Part shown: positions 63,728-64,000 of the stretch, piece after piece
Layout of the letters: each line of letters opens with the position of its first letter
Numbering within the stretch: the first letter of the stretch is position 1
DNA from: Leptidea sinapis
Lineage: Eukaryota > Arthropoda > Insecta > Lepidoptera > Pieridae
Direction: 5' to 3'
Length of the DNA: 64,000 nucleotides
NCBI RefSeq assembly: GCF_905404315.1
Contig: NC_066312.1
Coordinates: forward strand, 1,537,001 to 1,601,000
The notes under the pieces: model-generated
The model's input: the letters and a program-made list of their open reading frames with translations, nothing else
Told to the model about the DNA's origin: nothing
Database searches by the model: none
Translations under genes and position numbers: made by a program

Positions 63728-64000
63728 TGTTTAACCTAATTCCTGCCGCCGAATTCCAACTTCGCACAACACGCCACAAGTTAGGATGTCATCCCCACCA
63801 TCTGGATGTGTGGCGGGCCTCCATTATACGGTTTTCAAGGAGCTTTCTTCCTCGTACTACAAAGCTATGGAATGAACTTCCTTGTGCGGTGTTTCCGGGT
63901 CGATACGACATGGGTACCTTCAAAAAAAACACGTACACGTACCGCTCCTATGATTCCTCTGGTGTTGCAAGAGATTGCAACACCAAAGGAGGGCGGCGGT
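63728..64000 (+). mobile_element. Family J1 LINE 3' region, running off the window
   Basis: CCTAATTCCTGCCGCCGAAT, CACAACACGCCACAAG, CACCATCTGGATGTGTGGCG, TCCTCGTACTACAAAGC and GTTTCCGGGTCGATACGACA match the J1 C-terminus, + strand. The last 45 bases contain a hairpin TGGTGTTGCAA/TTGCAACACCA (63,960-63,985) not present in the other copies. Confidence 0.8.

Overview
The window is AT-rich, intron-rich, repeat-dense animal DNA and looks lepidopteran (a moth or butterfly; I cannot name the species). The evidence is eukaryotic split genes, a tRNA-derived SINE, several clades of non-LTR retrotransposon 3' ends with simple-repeat tails, and MITE-like elements. There are no bacterial operons, CRISPR arrays or phage.

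Two host genes can be reconstructed, and they converge. On the + strand (about 0.9-4.7 kb) lie the last two exons I can see of a trypsin-fold serine protease homolog. Its catalytic serine region is lost. A phase-matched terminal exon finishes the C-terminal helix of the protease fold and adds about 140 residues. On the - strand, a six-exon gene spans 36,498 down to 6,629 (about 30 kb). It encodes a predicted 622-residue secreted protein: signal peptide, long coiled-coil region, then a fibrinogen C-terminal domain. This is the architecture of Drosophila scabrous, and I name it sca-like with moderate confidence. Splice phases agree at every junction.

The rest is mobile DNA. At 45.7-49.0 kb (-) is a decayed jockey/CR1-like LINE with endonuclease and reverse transcriptase. 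A second, 5'-truncated copy lies at 39.7-40.4 kb, and many 3' fragments are scattered across the window. At 54.9-59.4 kb (+) is a decayed I/LOA/R1-group LINE with an ORF1-like protein, endonuclease, RT and RNase H. RTE-type LINE 3' ends lie at 50.8, 52.6 and 60.9 kb. Two further LINE 3'-end families, a 300-bp dispersed repeat (family A, 8 copies), a tRNA-derived SINE, a 191-bp MITE, a second possible MITE family, AT microsatellites and an 18-bp minisatellite fill introns and intergenic DNA. Family A copies lie next to exons of both host genes.

I found no clearly new biological system. The items most worth checking are the inactive protease with the C-terminal extension, the sca-like gene model, unassigned GC-rich ORFs at 14.0, 43.5 and 62.1 kb, and several perfect hairpins.
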